DNA from: Kitasatospora sp. MAP12-44
GTDB taxonomy: Bacteria > Actinomycetota > Actinomycetes > Streptomycetales > Streptomycetaceae
NCBI RefSeq assembly: GCF_029892095.1
Contig: NZ_JARZAE010000004.1
Location: forward strand, 7,750,001 to 7,814,000
Length of the DNA stretch: 64,000 nt
Direction: 5' to 3'
Made by a program: the position numbers and the translations under genes. The notes beneath the pieces are model-generated. The model was not told the origin of the DNA and made no database searches. It was given only the letters and a program-made list of their open reading frames with translations. Positions 6,786 through 13,862 of the stretch are shown piece by piece. Numbering within the stretch: the stretch's first letter is position 1; every line of letters begins with the position of its first letter.

Positions 6786-7658
6786 ATGGAGAGCCCGGCA
6801 GAGGGTGCTGCCCTGGAGCAGTCAGGGCCCCAAGAGCCCGAAGAGCCCGAAGAGCTCGCGGAGGCGGCTCAGCCGGCACCCGCCGAGAGGCCGCGGCGGC
6901 CGCTCTGGAAGGAGCTGCCGATCCTGGTGGTGATCGCCCTGGTGCTGGCGCTGCTGATCAAGACCTTCCTGGTGCAGGCCTTCTCGATCCCCTCGGACTC
7001 GATGCAGAACACCCTGCAGCAGGGCGACCGGGTCCTCGTGGACAAGCTGACCCCCTGGTTCGGCAGCACCCCCGCGCGCGGCGACGTGGTGGTCTTCCAC
7101 GACCCGGGCGGCTGGCTGAACTCCTCGGACATGCCCCCGCAGAGCAGCAACGGGGTGGTCCGCGACCTGCAGTCGGCGCTGAGCACGGTCGGGCTGATGC
7201 CGTCCGCCAATGAGAAGGACCTGATCAAGCGGGTCATCGCGGTCGGCGGCGACACCGTGCAGTGCACCGCGGGTGAGCCGGTCAAGGTGAACGGCGTAGC
7301 GCTCAACGAGCCCTACATCTACCCGGGCGCGACGCCCTGCGACAACGACCCGGTCGGCACGGTGACCGTGCCGAAGGGCAAGCTCTGGGTGATGGGCGAC
7401 CACCGCGACGACTCCTGGGACTCCCGCCACCAGCGGATCGTGGGCAACGAGGGCGGCTTCGTGCCGGTGGGCAACGTGATCGGCCGGGCGTTCGTGGTGG
7501 CCTGGCCACTGGACCGCTGGTCGACGCTGCCGGAGCCGGCCACCTTCAGCCAGCACGGGCTGGCCGCGGGCCCGGCGCTCGCGGCCGCGCCGAGCGCCCT
7601 GGGCGCGGTGGCCGGGGCGCTCCCGCTGACGCTCTGGTACCGCAGGCGTCGCCGCTGA
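6786..7658 (+). CDS. lepB: Type I signal peptidase
   Basis: 290 aa from ATG 6786, with AAGGAG 6 nt upstream. The cytoplasmic N-terminal tail is acidic and Pro-rich (residues 1-40), followed by a transmembrane helix (about 44-60), the catalytic Ser72 in SIPSDSM, the general base Lys148 in DLIKRVIAVGGD, and box E (MGDHRDDSWDSR, about 203-214). A second hydrophobic segment and a poly-Arg end (LWYRRRRR) give an actinobacterial two-TM topology. It cleaves signal peptides on the outer membrane face. Streptomycete sip genes usually cluster near rplS; this copy is alone and divergent from lanA, so a role in lanthipeptide maturation is possible but unproven. Confidence 0.9.
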   Translation: MESPAEGAALEQSGPQEPEEPEELAEAAQPAPAERPRRPLWKELPILVVIALVLALLIKTFLVQAFSIPSDSMQNTLQQGDRVLVDKLTPWFGSTPARGDVVVFHDPGGWLNSSDMPPQSSNGVVRDLQSALSTVGLMPSANEKDLIKRVIAVGGDTVQCTAGEPVKVNGVALNEPYIYPGATPCDNDPVGTVTVPKGKLWVMGDHRDDSWDSRHQRIVGNEGGFVPVGNVIGRAFVVAWPLDRWSTLPEPATFSQHGLAAGPALAAAPSALGAVAGALPLTLWYRRRRR

Positions 7659-7671
7659 GCCCTGCCAGCGG

Positions 7672-8121
7672 CTAGGGGGCGGGCTCCTGGCCGACCACCA
7701 GCGCGAGCAGGTCTGCGAGCACCTCGCGCTGGTGGTGGTCCAGGGCGCCCAACGGGTCGGCGGCGAACGGCATCGCCGCGCGCAGCCCGGCGATCGCCGC
7801 GTGCCCGGCGTCGGTGGCCGCGACCAGCTTGACCCGCCGGTCGCCGGGGGCCGGCCGGCGCTCGACCAGGCCGCGCTCCTCCAGGCGGTCGACCACCGCG
7901 GTGACATTGGACGGCTCGGCGTGCAGCTTGTCGGCGACGGCGCGCATCGGCACCGGCTGCGCCGCCGCCAGCAGGGCCTTGGCCTGGAGCGGGGTCAGCT
8001 CGTGGTGGGCGGCGGCGGCCTCGGACTCGGCGTTGTAGCGGCGGGTGATCGCCACGAACAGGCCGAGCACACGGGCCGAGACGTCGTCCGGGCCGGCCGG
8101 TCTGTCGGGAGTCGTGGGCAT
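7672..8121 (-). CDS. MarR family transcriptional regulator
   Basis: 149 aa. The winged helix is visible: LTPLQAKALLAA, then the recognition helix region AVADKLHAEPSNVTAVVDRLEERGLVERR and wing PGDRRVKLVAATDAG (about residues 42-110), typical of MarR dimers. It is divergent from the SDR gene with 118 bp between them, which contains a large palindrome centred at 8194. By family habit it would repress itself and the oxidoreductase until a small phenolic or electrophilic ligand binds; the ligand is unknown. Confidence 0.9.
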   Translation of the reverse strand: MPTTPDRPAGPDDVSARVLGLFVAITRRYNAESEAAAAHHELTPLQAKALLAAAQPVPMRAVADKLHAEPSNVTAVVDRLEERGLVERRPAPGDRRVKLVAATDAGHAAIAGLRAAMPFAADPLGALDHHQREVLADLLALVVGQEPAP

Positions 8122-8171
8122 GAGGACACTCTACCGAGATGCTTGACACTGGCAAAGATTCCAGCGCATAG

Positions 8172-8216
8172 TTATCGAGCCAAGTAGTTATGAACAATAA
8201 CTACCGGGTTCGATAA
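8172..8216. promoter_or_regulatory. Nested palindromic MarR operator
   Basis: GTAGTTAT (8184-8191) and ATAACTAC (8197-8204) are perfect inverted arms around 5 bp. An outer pair TTATCGA (8172-8178) / TCGATAA (8210-8216) has exactly the same centre (8194). The site is AT-rich against a GC-rich background and lies between divergent marR and SDR genes. Confidence 0.75.
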
Positions 8217-8239
8217 TCATCTCGCGAAAGGCCACCACC

Positions 8240-9076
8240 ATGTCCAAGGTCGTCCTGATCACCGGCACGTCGTCCGGCATCGGCCTCGCCGCCGCGGTGG
8301 CCGCCGCCCGGGCCGGCTTCACCACCGTCGCCACCCTGCGCAACCCGCAGCGCGCCGACGCGCTGCGCAAGGCCGCCGAGGAGGCCGGGGTCGAGCTGGA
8401 CATCCGCCCGCTGGACGTCACCGACGCCGCCTCGGTCGCCGACTGCGTCGCCGGGGTTGTCGCCGACCACGGCCGGCTCGACGCCGTGGTGAACAACGCC
8501 GGTGCCGGGCACCTCGGGACGCTGGAGGGCGAGAGCCTGGACGACGTCCGCGCGGTGATGGAGGTCAACTTCTTCGGCGTGGTCCAGGTCTCCAAGGCCG
8601 CCCTGCCACACCTGCGGGCCACCGGGGGCCGCCTGATCACCGTCAGCAGCGTCGGCGGCGTGATCGGGCAGCCCTTCAACGAGGCCTACTGCGCGGCCAA
8701 GTTCGCCGTCGAGGGCTTCATGGAGAGTCTCGCCCCGGTGGCGGCCTCGGTCGGCGTGACGGTCAGTGTGGTCGAACCGGGCGCGGTGGCCAGCGAGTTC
8801 GTCAGCAACGTCGGCGTCGACCTCCCGGCGGCTCTCGTCGCGGCCGGTCCGTACGCGCCCGCGATGGAGGCCTACCTGGCCCGGACCCAGGCGCAGTTCG
8901 CGTCCTTCGCCCAGCCGCCGGCCGGGGCCGCGGAGACCATCCTGGAGGTCCTGACGGCCGACCGGCCGGCCTTCCGGCTGCAGACCTCGGACGCCGCGCG
9001 CGGCTTCGTCGGCGCCAAGCTCGCCGACCTGGACGGTTCGGCCGTCCAGGCCCTCACCAGCGGCTGGATCGCTTGA
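8240..9076 (+). CDS. Short-chain dehydrogenase/reductase
   Basis: 278 aa Rossmann-fold oxidoreductase. Cofactor motif TGTSSGIG (about residues 8-15), NNAG (about 85-88), catalytic Ser in SSVGG (about 137) and the YCAAK motif (about 151-155) are all present, so it should be an active classical SDR using NAD(P)H. The C-terminal half resembles ketoreductase/retinol-dehydrogenase-like members. AAAGG lies about 10 nt upstream of the ATG. Divergent from marR and probably its regulatory target. Substrate unknown. Confidence 0.9.
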   Translation: MSKVVLITGTSSGIGLAAAVAAARAGFTTVATLRNPQRADALRKAAEEAGVELDIRPLDVTDAASVADCVAGVVADHGRLDAVVNNAGAGHLGTLEGESLDDVRAVMEVNFFGVVQVSKAALPHLRATGGRLITVSSVGGVIGQPFNEAYCAAKFAVEGFMESLAPVAASVGVTVSVVEPGAVASEFVSNVGVDLPAALVAAGPYAPAMEAYLARTQAQFASFAQPPAGAAETILEVLTADRPAFRLQTSDAARGFVGAKLADLDGSAVQALTSGWIA

Positions 9077-9102
9077 GTTGAGCTGAGACCGATCGGTCGC
9101 GC

Positions 9103-9894
9103 TCAGAACTCCGAGTTGGCGAACCAGAGGTCGAGCAGCTGCTGGTCCCCGTCGGCCGTCAGCGAGCCCGCGGTGCGCTCCAGCCGGCCGTACGCGAGCA
9201 GCAGCAGGTCCGCCGCCGTGCCCTGGACGGTGGCGTCGGCCACCGCCACCTCGGCCGGGTCCGCGACCAGGCCGAAGCCGTCCGGACGCAGCCGGACCAG
9301 CCAGTCGCCGTCCCCGTCGGTGCAGCGGAACCGGATGGTCTGGTCCGTGCCGCGCAGCTGCGCCACCTTCGGCGCGAACAGCCCCGCGTTCGGCAGGTTG
9401 ACCAGGAACTCGTCCACGCCATCGACCGCGAGCGCGCGGTCGATCGCCGGGGTCAAGCCCAGCGCGGTCTCCGCGTCGACGCGGTGCACCAGGGTCTCGA
9501 ACAGCATCCGGCGCACCCAGAAGCGCGCGTGCTGGTCCACGCCCCAGGCCCACATCGGCGCCGCCAGGTCGGTGGCCGCGAAGGTCTCGGCGGCCAGCGC
9601 GGCGCTCGCAGCCAGCCAGTCGGGGTAGCCGGCGTCCTCGGCGGGCAGCTGCAGGTCCACCTCGCGGCTGGTCGGCGGCTGCTGCGGCAGCTTGCTCAGC
9701 AGGGTGGAGAACCAGCGGTGCACGCTGCCGGTGTGGCGGACCAGGTCGGTCAGCGTCCAGCCGGGGCAGCTGGGGACGGTCGTCGTGAGGTCGGCGTCCT
9801 TGAGCAGGGCCACGAAGTGCTCGGCCTGCGCCGCGACGGCCGCGCGGTGGTCGATCGGGTCGGCGGTGGGCTCTGCCTGCGGCGATGCGTTCAC
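9103..9894 (-). CDS. Maleylpyruvate isomerase family mycothiol-dependent enzyme
   Basis: 263 aa from GTG 9894, with AGGAGG 9 nt upstream. The DinB-like four-helix bundle is recognised by PSCPGWTLTDLVRHTGSVHRWF (His near residue 50) and FETLVHRVDAE (Glu and His near 140), which supply the metal-binding triad. The family includes mycothiol-dependent maleylpyruvate isomerases and many uncharacterised mycothiol S-transferases of actinobacteria. The actual substrate is not known. It converges with the SDR gene and shares its strand with the MFS gene upstream, 89 bp away. Confidence 0.85.
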   Translation of the reverse strand: MNASPQAEPTADPIDHRAAVAAQAEHFVALLKDADLTTTVPSCPGWTLTDLVRHTGSVHRWFSTLLSKLPQQPPTSREVDLQLPAEDAGYPDWLAASAALAAETFAATDLAAPMWAWGVDQHARFWVRRMLFETLVHRVDAETALGLTPAIDRALAVDGVDEFLVNLPNAGLFAPKVAQLRGTDQTIRFRCTDGDGDWLVRLRPDGFGLVADPAEVAVADATVQGTAADLLLLAYGRLERTAGSLTADGDQQLLDLWFANSEF

Positions 9895-9983
9895 GGTGGG
9901 GTGCCTCCTGAGGGTGTCCGGCCTGGCGTCGGTGCCGGGTCGCGGCACCGGTTGGCAGCCTGCCACACGGCCGCGGCCGGGCG

Positions 9984-11258
9984 TCAGCCACCTACGCCGC
10001 CACCCACGCCGCCACCTACGTCGACGGCCCGTCCGTCCGCCTCCCGCGCCGCCTGGCCCCGCGCCGCCTGGTCCCGCCCGGCGCGCGGGACGGCCGGCAG
10101 CACGGTCAGCGCCCCGAGGAGTGCGATCGCCGCCGTCACCGCCCACAGCAGCGGCGCCGAGCGGGCGTAGAGGAAGCCGCCGAGCACCGGCCCGACCGCT
10201 TGGCCGAGGGTGTGCGCCAGCCCGTCGGCGGCCTGGTAGCGGCCGCGCAGGTGGGGCGGCGAGAAGGCGGCCGGGTAGGCGGAGCAGATGGGGGAGTAGA
10301 CGATCTCCCCGAAGGTCCACAGCAGCACGGTCAGGATCAGCAGGGCCCGGCTGTCCGCCAGCCCGGTGCCGGCCATCCCGGCGCCCATCAGCAGCATGCC
10401 GACCGCGATCACCCGGCGGGGTCCGCGGCGCTCGGTCCAGCGGGTCAGCGGCAGCTCGACCAGCACGCAGACGGCTGCGTTCAGGCCCAGCAGCAGCCCG
10501 TAGAAGCCGTTGCCGAAGCCGTGCCGGGCCACGTGCAGCGGCAGCGTCACGGTGGACTGCCCGTAGACGACCGTCCCCGCGACCATGGTCGCCAGCAGCA
10601 GGCAGTAGCGGCCGTCCCGGAAGACGTCGCGGTAGCCGCCGGTGGCGCGGGGCACCGTCGACGGCGCCGGCTTGGCCGGCCGGGTGCCGGCGGGCAGCAG
10701 CAGCGCCAGCGCCCCGAAGGCGAAGGAGGTGAGCGCGTCCCCGACGAAGAGCAGCGGGTAGGAGCGCGCGCTGAGCAGGCCGCCCACCAGCGGGCCGACC
10801 GCCATGCCGAGGTTGATCGCCAGCCGCAGGACGGCGAACGCGGTGACGCGCTGCTGCTCGGGCACCACGTCCACCAGCAGGGCGCCCGCGGCCGGCCGGT
10901 AGAGCTGGGCGAACACCCCGACCACGGCGACCAGCGCGGTGGTCGCCCAGATCCCGTGCACCAGCGGCACGGCCAGGGTGGCCAGACCGCTGCCGGCCAT
11001 CGACACCACGATGGCCGCCCGCCGCCCGTAGCCGTCCGCGACCGCCCCGCCGACGGCGTTGCCGACGAAGCCGCCCAGGCCCGCGACGCCGACCGCCATG
11101 CCCGCCTGGAACGCGGAGTAGCGCTGGCCCGTCAGGTAGAGCACCAGGAAGACGCTGAGGAAGTTGCCGAACTTATTGGCGAACATGCCGGCGAAGATGA
11201 TCCAGGCCGGGCCGGGTAAGCGGGCCAGCCTGGTCCGAAGGGCCAGCGGGGAGTCCAT
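9984..11258 (-). CDS. MFS transporter
   Basis: 424 aa, about 12 transmembrane helices, with the MFS motif A region GGAVADGYGRRAAI after TM2 (about residues 70-83). GGAGG lies upstream of the ATG at 11258. It resembles drug/metabolite efflux proteins of the DHA type. The C-terminal tail ends in a Gly/Val repeat (VGGGVGGGVGG), probably an unstructured extension from a short DNA repeat. It is divergent from an ATP-grasp ligase gene 206 bp away, and the pair may make and export the same small molecule. Confidence 0.88.
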   Translation of the reverse strand: MDSPLALRTRLARLPGPAWIIFAGMFANKFGNFLSVFLVLYLTGQRYSAFQAGMAVGVAGLGGFVGNAVGGAVADGYGRRAAIVVSMAGSGLATLAVPLVHGIWATTALVAVVGVFAQLYRPAAGALLVDVVPEQQRVTAFAVLRLAINLGMAVGPLVGGLLSARSYPLLFVGDALTSFAFGALALLLPAGTRPAKPAPSTVPRATGGYRDVFRDGRYCLLLATMVAGTVVYGQSTVTLPLHVARHGFGNGFYGLLLGLNAAVCVLVELPLTRWTERRGPRRVIAVGMLLMGAGMAGTGLADSRALLILTVLLWTFGEIVYSPICSAYPAAFSPPHLRGRYQAADGLAHTLGQAVGPVLGGFLYARSAPLLWAVTAAIALLGALTVLPAVPRAGRDQAARGQAAREADGRAVDVGGGVGGGVGG

Positions 11259-11464
11259 ACGGCGCCTCCGGGGGACGGGGTGGCGGGCGGCGCGACTGTT
11301 TCGACTGTACGGCCGATCGGCCCGACTCGGGTTCGACTCGGCTTCGAAGAAAGTGATCTGACGGATCGTCTGCTCCGGTCGATGGTGAGCGGAACGGGCT
11401 GGTCCGCCTCGGCGGCGGCTGCCATGCTGGCCTCCCGGACCGGCCCCAGAAGGAGGAGATCGCC

Positions 11465-12667
11465 GTGCGGCCCAGGCTGATGATGGTCGGGGGGTTCGCC
11501 GAGGCCTACCGCGCGGCGGTGGCCTGCGGGTTCGAGCTGACCGTGGTGCAGAACAGGACCGACCTGACGCCGGAGGACATCGCGCTGCTGGACCGGCTGA
11601 TCACCTCCCCGATCAACGCCCCGATCGTGGTCGACCTCGCCGAAACCCTGCACCGCGCCGAGCCGTTCGCGGCGGTGGTCTCCTTCCAGGAGCACGGTGT
11701 GCTGAACGCCGCGCTGATCCAGCAGCGCCTGGGGGTGCCCGGCAACCCGCTGCGACCGGTCGAGCTGACCCGGGACAAGGGCCGGATGCGCGAGCACCTG
11801 CGGGAGCGCGGACTGGCCACCGTCGAGCATCTGACCACCACCTCGGCGGACGAGGTCCGCGCCTTCGGGGAGAAGGTCGGCTGGCCGGTGATCCTCAAGC
11901 CGATCGGCGGTTCGGCGAGCCGGCAGGTGCACCGGCTGGGCGGGCCGGGGGAGGTGACGGCGGCTCTCGCGGACAACCTGGCGGTCAATCCCGGGCTGCC
12001 GGTGATCGTCGAGGCGTTCGCGGTGGGCCCGGAGGTGAGCGTCGAGGCGGTCAGCTGGGAGGGACGCCACCGGGTGCTGGCCGTCACGGACAAGCTCACC
12101 ACCGGCGCGCCGCACTATGTCGAGACCGGGCACACCATGCCGTCCCGGTTGCCGGGGGAGCGGATCGCGGCGGCCGAGCAGGCCACCGTCGACTTCCTGG
12201 ACTCGATCGGGCACCGCTACGGCCCCTCGCACACCGAGGTGATCGTCACCGCGGACGGCCCGGTCATCGTCGAGTCGCACACCAGGACGGGCGGGGACCG
12301 GATCTTCGAACTGGTCGAACTGGTCACCGGGGTGGACATGTTCGCCGCCGTGCTGGCCGGCTTCGCCGGGGCCTTCCCCGACCACGTGCTCGCCGGCCCG
12401 CCGCCGCGCGGTGCCCAGGGCGGCGCCGCCATCCGGTACTTCGACGTCGGCGCCGGGACGGTCGGTGCGGTGCACGGCCTGGCGCAGGCCGAGCGCAGCC
12501 CCGGCGTGCTGCGGGTGGAGAGCGGCCTCGCGGTGGGCAAGGACGTCCCGCCGCTGCGGATGTCGCACGACCGGCAGGGCTACGTCCTGGCGGTGGGCGC
12601 CAGCGCGGAGGAGGCTGCCGAGCGGGCCGCGGCCGCGGTGCGGCTGATCAGGGTCGACCTGGTCTGA
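11465..12667 (+). CDS. ATP-grasp domain ligase
   Basis: 400 aa starting at GTG 11465 behind AAGGAGGAG. An N-terminal Rossmann-like domain (residues 1-95) is followed by the ATP-grasp fold: WPVILKPIGGSASRQVHRL (about 140-158, nucleotide-binding Lys and flexible loop), VIVEAFAVGPEVSVEAVSW (about 180-198) and the Mg2+ site EVIVTADGPVIVESHTRTGG (about 258-277). ATP-grasp ligases of this type join a carboxylate to an amine or thiol through an acyl-phosphate. Divergence from an MFS exporter recalls L-amino-acid/dipeptide ligases such as BacD with exporter BacE, but the substrate is not defined here. Confidence 0.85.
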   Translation: MRPRLMMVGGFAEAYRAAVACGFELTVVQNRTDLTPEDIALLDRLITSPINAPIVVDLAETLHRAEPFAAVVSFQEHGVLNAALIQQRLGVPGNPLRPVELTRDKGRMREHLRERGLATVEHLTTTSADEVRAFGEKVGWPVILKPIGGSASRQVHRLGGPGEVTAALADNLAVNPGLPVIVEAFAVGPEVSVEAVSWEGRHRVLAVTDKLTTGAPHYVETGHTMPSRLPGERIAAAEQATVDFLDSIGHRYGPSHTEVIVTADGPVIVESHTRTGGDRIFELVELVTGVDMFAAVLAGFAGAFPDHVLAGPPPRGAQGGAAIRYFDVGAGTVGAVHGLAQAERSPGVLRVESGLAVGKDVPPLRMSHDRQGYVLAVGASAEEAAERAAAAVRLIRVDLV

Positions 12668-12743
12668 GCGTCGTCCGAGTCTCGCCTGAGTGGCCCCGGA
12701 AATCCGGTGGACAGCTCCGCGTGGCTGGATGCACCATCCGCCT

Positions 12744-13274
12744 GTGACAGAACAGAGCGACTCCAAGTGCGTGCGCCTCGTCCAGCTCGCGCCCACTGTC
12801 CTGACCGCGCTGCTGGACGGCGATCTCGCGCAGGCGAGCGCCCGGGCCGGCCTGACGCTCACCGACTTCTTCCTGACCGAGGACGCCCGCTGGCTCTGGC
12901 AGCTGAGGCTCGACCAGATCGCCGGTGACCCGGGCAGTGCCCGCTGGGTCGCCCGGGCGGCGGTGGCCGAGCCGGACGGCGTCGTGGTGGGCTACGCCGG
13001 GTTCCACGGACCGCCGGACCCGGCGGGCATGGTGGAGGTCGGCTACTCGGTGGCGCCCGACCACCGCCGCCGGGGCTATGCCCGCGCGATCCTCGCCGAG
13101 CTGCTGCGCTGGGCGGCCGCCGAGTCGGGGGTGCGCACGGTGCGGGCCTCGATCAGTCCCGACAACACCGCCTCGCTGGCCACGATCGCGGGCTTCGGCT
13201 TTGTCGATGCCGGCGAGCAGTGGGACGAACTGGACGGCCGTGAGCTGCTGTTCGAGCGTCATCGGGAGGCGTAG
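12744..13274 (+). CDS. GNAT family N-acetyltransferase
   Basis: 176 aa if it starts at GTG 12744; in-frame ATGs at 12690 and 12729 give longer versions, and no ribosome binding site decides. The GNAT core is clear: YAGFHGPPDPAGMVEVGYSV (beta-4), APDHRRRGYARAILAELL (acetyl-CoA loop) and SISPDNTASLATIAGFGFV (C-terminal). It resembles RimJ/RimL-like ribosomal or small-molecule acetyltransferases. Same strand as the ATP-grasp gene, 76 bp behind it, so they might be co-transcribed. Confidence 0.85.
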   Translation: MTEQSDSKCVRLVQLAPTVLTALLDGDLAQASARAGLTLTDFFLTEDARWLWQLRLDQIAGDPGSARWVARAAVAEPDGVVVGYAGFHGPPDPAGMVEVGYSVAPDHRRRGYARAILAELLRWAAAESGVRTVRASISPDNTASLATIAGFGFVDAGEQWDELDGRELLFERHREA

Positions 13275-13379
13275 GCGGCTCGGGGGGCGGCGTCGGCGCC
13301 ACCCAAGAGAAAGGTCAAGGATAGGTAAATATGGCAAGTGTATGGGCGGGGAGGGTTTAAGCTGGTCGAGGTTTTGCAA
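13275..13379 (+). promoter_or_regulatory. AT-richer promoter region ahead of the M-box leader
   Basis: The stretch around 13305-13362 is clearly less GC-rich than its surroundings (for example GATAGGTAAATATGGC) and directly precedes the M-box aptamer, so the Mg2+ operon promoter probably lies here. No single -35/-10 pair is convincing. TTTAAG near 13356 is one -10 candidate. Confidence 0.4.
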
Positions 13380-13545
13380 GGCACCTCGTTCGGTGAGGCG
13401 TCTTCACGGACACAGGCCACTGATCCCACCCGTCGAGAGACGCTCCGGATCAGGACAGATCTTCCCGACCTAAGGGTTGATCCCAAGTGGCTTCCCGCCT
13501 CAAAGGCAGGATCACGCCGTGGAGTGCCAAAGCTCTGACGAGTTG
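13380..13545 (+). ncRNA. M-box (ykoK-type) Mg2+ riboswitch
   Basis: Conserved blocks of the M-box aptamer appear in the right order: CGTTCGGTGAGGC (13387-13399), ACAGGCCACTGATCCCA (about 13411-13427), GTCGAGAGACGC (13432-13443), and the closing GAGTGCCAAAGCTCTGACGA (about 13522-13541). The length of about 165 nt fits. M-box RNAs bind several Mg2+ ions and switch off downstream transport genes when Mg2+ is plentiful. Here it lies upstream of an NRAMP-type transporter and mgtC. Identification is from memory of the consensus. Confidence 0.82.
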
Positions 13546-13570
13546 GGGTGTACCGGCCGTTTTCGGCGTG

Positions 13571-13628
13571 CCGGTCGCTCCTTGCCGCGTCGATATCGCG
13601 CCGTTGAAGGCGCACCGACCGGAAGGAG
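13571..13628 (+). promoter_or_regulatory. Possible alternative pairings around the leader-peptide ribosome binding site
   Basis: CCGGTCG (13571-13577) can pair with CGACCGG (13616-13622), while the adjacent CTCCTT (13578-13583) can pair with the Shine-Dalgarno AAGGAG (13623-13628). The two pairings cannot form a continuous helix together, so this could be an expression platform that exposes or hides the uORF start. This is inferred from complementarity only. Confidence 0.4.
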
Positions 13629-13637
13629 GCGAGTGAC

Positions 13638-13718
13638 ATGGATTCGAGTAGCAGCAGTAGTCCGGGCCATAAACGGCCCCGCACCCGCCCGTCCTCGCTG
13701 TCCACCGGCACGCGGTAA
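13638..13718 (+). CDS. Leader peptide / upstream ORF of 26 aa in the Mg2+ operon leader
   Basis: ATG 13638 follows a strong AAGGAGG (13623-13629) and opens 26 codons ending at TAA 13716-13718. The peptide begins MDSSSSSSPG, with six serine codons in a row that mix TCG, AGT and AGC, then a basic, proline-containing part (HKRPRTRPSS). It lies between the M-box aptamer and the transporter start 145 nt later. Short Pro-containing leader ORFs control Mg2+ transporter genes in enterobacteria (mgtL); a comparable role here is an inference. It is too short for comparison with known proteins by eye. Confidence 0.55.
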   Translation: MDSSSSSSPGHKRPRTRPSSLSTGTR

Positions 13719-13862
13719 CCACCTTCTCTGCGCGTAACCACGCCAAGTCCCCAGCACCGTACGGCCTTTGGTCGTAGCGGCGAGCCCGGGCCGCGCGTTC
13801 GCAGGGCGGATTGCTGCTGCGTGCCCTCACCGCCCCCGAGAGGGGCCCGGGAGAGACCCGCC

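Noticed and set aside
9087..9098. Palindrome GACCGATCGGTC between the SDR and isomerase genes as an operator
   Set aside because: It lies between two convergent stop codons, with no promoter expected; too short for a strong terminator and likely by chance.
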